From: Pseudomonadota bacterium
GTDB lineage: Bacteria > Pseudomonadota > Gammaproteobacteria > Xanthomonadales > Rhodanobacteraceae
Length of the DNA: 16,138 nucleotides
Direction of reading: 5' to 3'
NCBI GenBank assembly: GCA_021777635.1
Contig: JAJYDI010000024.1
Location: 1 to 16,138, forward strand
In this document: piece after piece, positions 15,853 through 16,138 of the stretch
How the letters are laid out: every line of letters starts with the position of its first letter
Numbering within the stretch: the first letter of the stretch is position 1
Position numbers and translations under genes: made by a program
The notes under the pieces: generated by a model
The model's database searches: none
Seen by the model: the letters and a program-made list of their open reading frames with translations, nothing else
Told to the model about the DNA's origin: nothing

Positions 15853-15887
15853 AGACAAACCGGCCGCACGCGGCGGCCGGTTTGTCT
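15853..15887 (-). terminator. Strong inverted-repeat terminator
   Basis: A perfect 15-base-pair inverted repeat, AGACAAACCGGCCGC and its complement, flanks the five-base loop ACGCG. The GC-rich inner stem and the A/T-rich outer ends (AGACAAA/TTTGTCT) give a rho-independent terminator shape usable from either strand. It lies 22 bases past the stop of the Ala/Lys-rich gene and before liuB, so it most likely ends that gene and isolates liuB. Confidence 0.8.
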
Positions 15888-15909
15888 CACCTGACGAATC
15901 GGGCGGGCG

Positions 15910-16138
15910 TCAGCCTCCGACCTTGCCCACTGCTGCCTTTGCCTTCTCCGCCGCGGCCTTGGCCTTTTCTGCTGCGGTCTTGGCTTTGTCCATGGCGTTT
16001 CCGGCAGCGGTCTTGACTTCGGCCGCAGCCGTCGTTGCCGCATGGGCGGCACTGCTGGCGGCGGCTGGAGCGGTGCCGCTGGCGGCAGGCGCCGCGACAG
16101 TCGTCGGGGCGGCCGGTGCCGCGGCCGGCGCCGCGGGC
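15910..16138 (-). CDS. Ala/Lys/Pro-rich protein, C-terminal part (runs off right edge)
   Basis: A minus-strand frame enters from the right edge and stays open for 76 codons to a TGA at 15912-15910; the start lies outside the window. The visible part is Pro/Ala-rich (PAAPTTVAAPAASGTAPAA-like), then a linker containing SSAAHAATTAAAEVKTAAGNAMDK, then three heptads AKTAAEK, AKAAAEK and AKAAVGK ending VGG. The tail would form a cationic amphipathic helix. No named family can be assigned. Histone H1-like, phasin-like or LEA-like proteins share such composition, as do linkers of membrane-anchored proteins. The strong terminator just downstream supports a real gene end here. Confidence 0.65.
   Translation of the reverse strand, partial: PAAPAAAPAAPTTVAAPAASGTAPAAASSAAHAATTAAAEVKTAAGNAMDKAKTAAEKAKAAAEKAKAAVGKVGG
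15922..15984 (-). repeat. Three 21-bp heptad-coding units
   Basis: Three consecutive 21-base units encode AKTAAEK, AKAAAEK and AKAAVGK at the C terminus of the edge gene. The units are similar but not identical in DNA and keep frame, so they are protein-level heptads rather than a recent tandem duplication. Confidence 0.6.

Overview
The window is a GC-rich bacterial chromosome segment. Densely packed, mostly minus-strand genes form two metabolic blocks plus a few housekeeping and sensory genes. Gene content suggests a gammaproteobacterium, plausibly of the Xanthomonadales/Lysobacterales: an EF-P-like protein of the EfpL (YeiP) type, a leucine-degradation (liu) cluster, a kynurenine-pathway gene and a PAS-GGDEF-EAL protein. 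That placement is inference; there is no rRNA or other phylogenetic marker here.

Layout, left to right. 1-162 is non-coding with small hairpins. 163-1966 (minus) is a small secreted protein of unknown function followed by kynureninase (kynU), with stop and start almost touching. 2074-4059 (minus) is a FUSC-family integral membrane protein. 4202-4765 (minus) is efpL/yeiP. 4887-6207 (minus) is a short-chain dehydrogenase of the 3-hydroxyacyl-CoA dehydrogenase type 2 (HSD10-like) group and a GNAT acetyltransferase. 6247-8730 (minus) is a three-PAS GGDEF-EAL protein. 8812-12560 (minus) is liuC-liuD-liuE: methylglutaconyl-CoA hydratase, the biotin-carrying alpha subunit of methylcrotonyl-CoA carboxylase, and HMG-CoA lyase. 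14188-15795 (minus) is liuB, the beta subunit of the same carboxylase. A strong 15-bp inverted-repeat terminator separates liuB from an Ala/Lys/Pro-rich gene that runs off the right edge.

Function. LiuB with LiuD carboxylates 3-methylcrotonyl-CoA, LiuC hydrates 3-methylglutaconyl-CoA, and LiuE cleaves HMG-CoA to acetyl-CoA and acetoacetate, so the lower half of leucine catabolism is present. Isovaleryl-CoA dehydrogenase (liuA) and the liuR regulator are not in the window. The HSD10-like dehydrogenase would fit isoleucine or fatty-acid oxidation.

The unusual part is 12561-14187. A plus-strand iron-uptake module sits between liuB and liuC, splitting the expected liu order in the opposite orientation. 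It has a Fur-box-like promoter, a cupredoxin-domain protein, an FTR1-type iron permease and an exported protein. The permease needs three reading-frame segments and appears to lack about 15 residues. The exported protein is also scrambled and cut short beside the 3' end of liuB. The flanking liu genes look intact. The best reading is a decaying Fur-regulated ferrous-iron uptake locus lodged in a catabolic cluster; sequence or assembly errors are the main alternative. I see no CRISPR array, tRNA, rRNA, transposase or phage gene.
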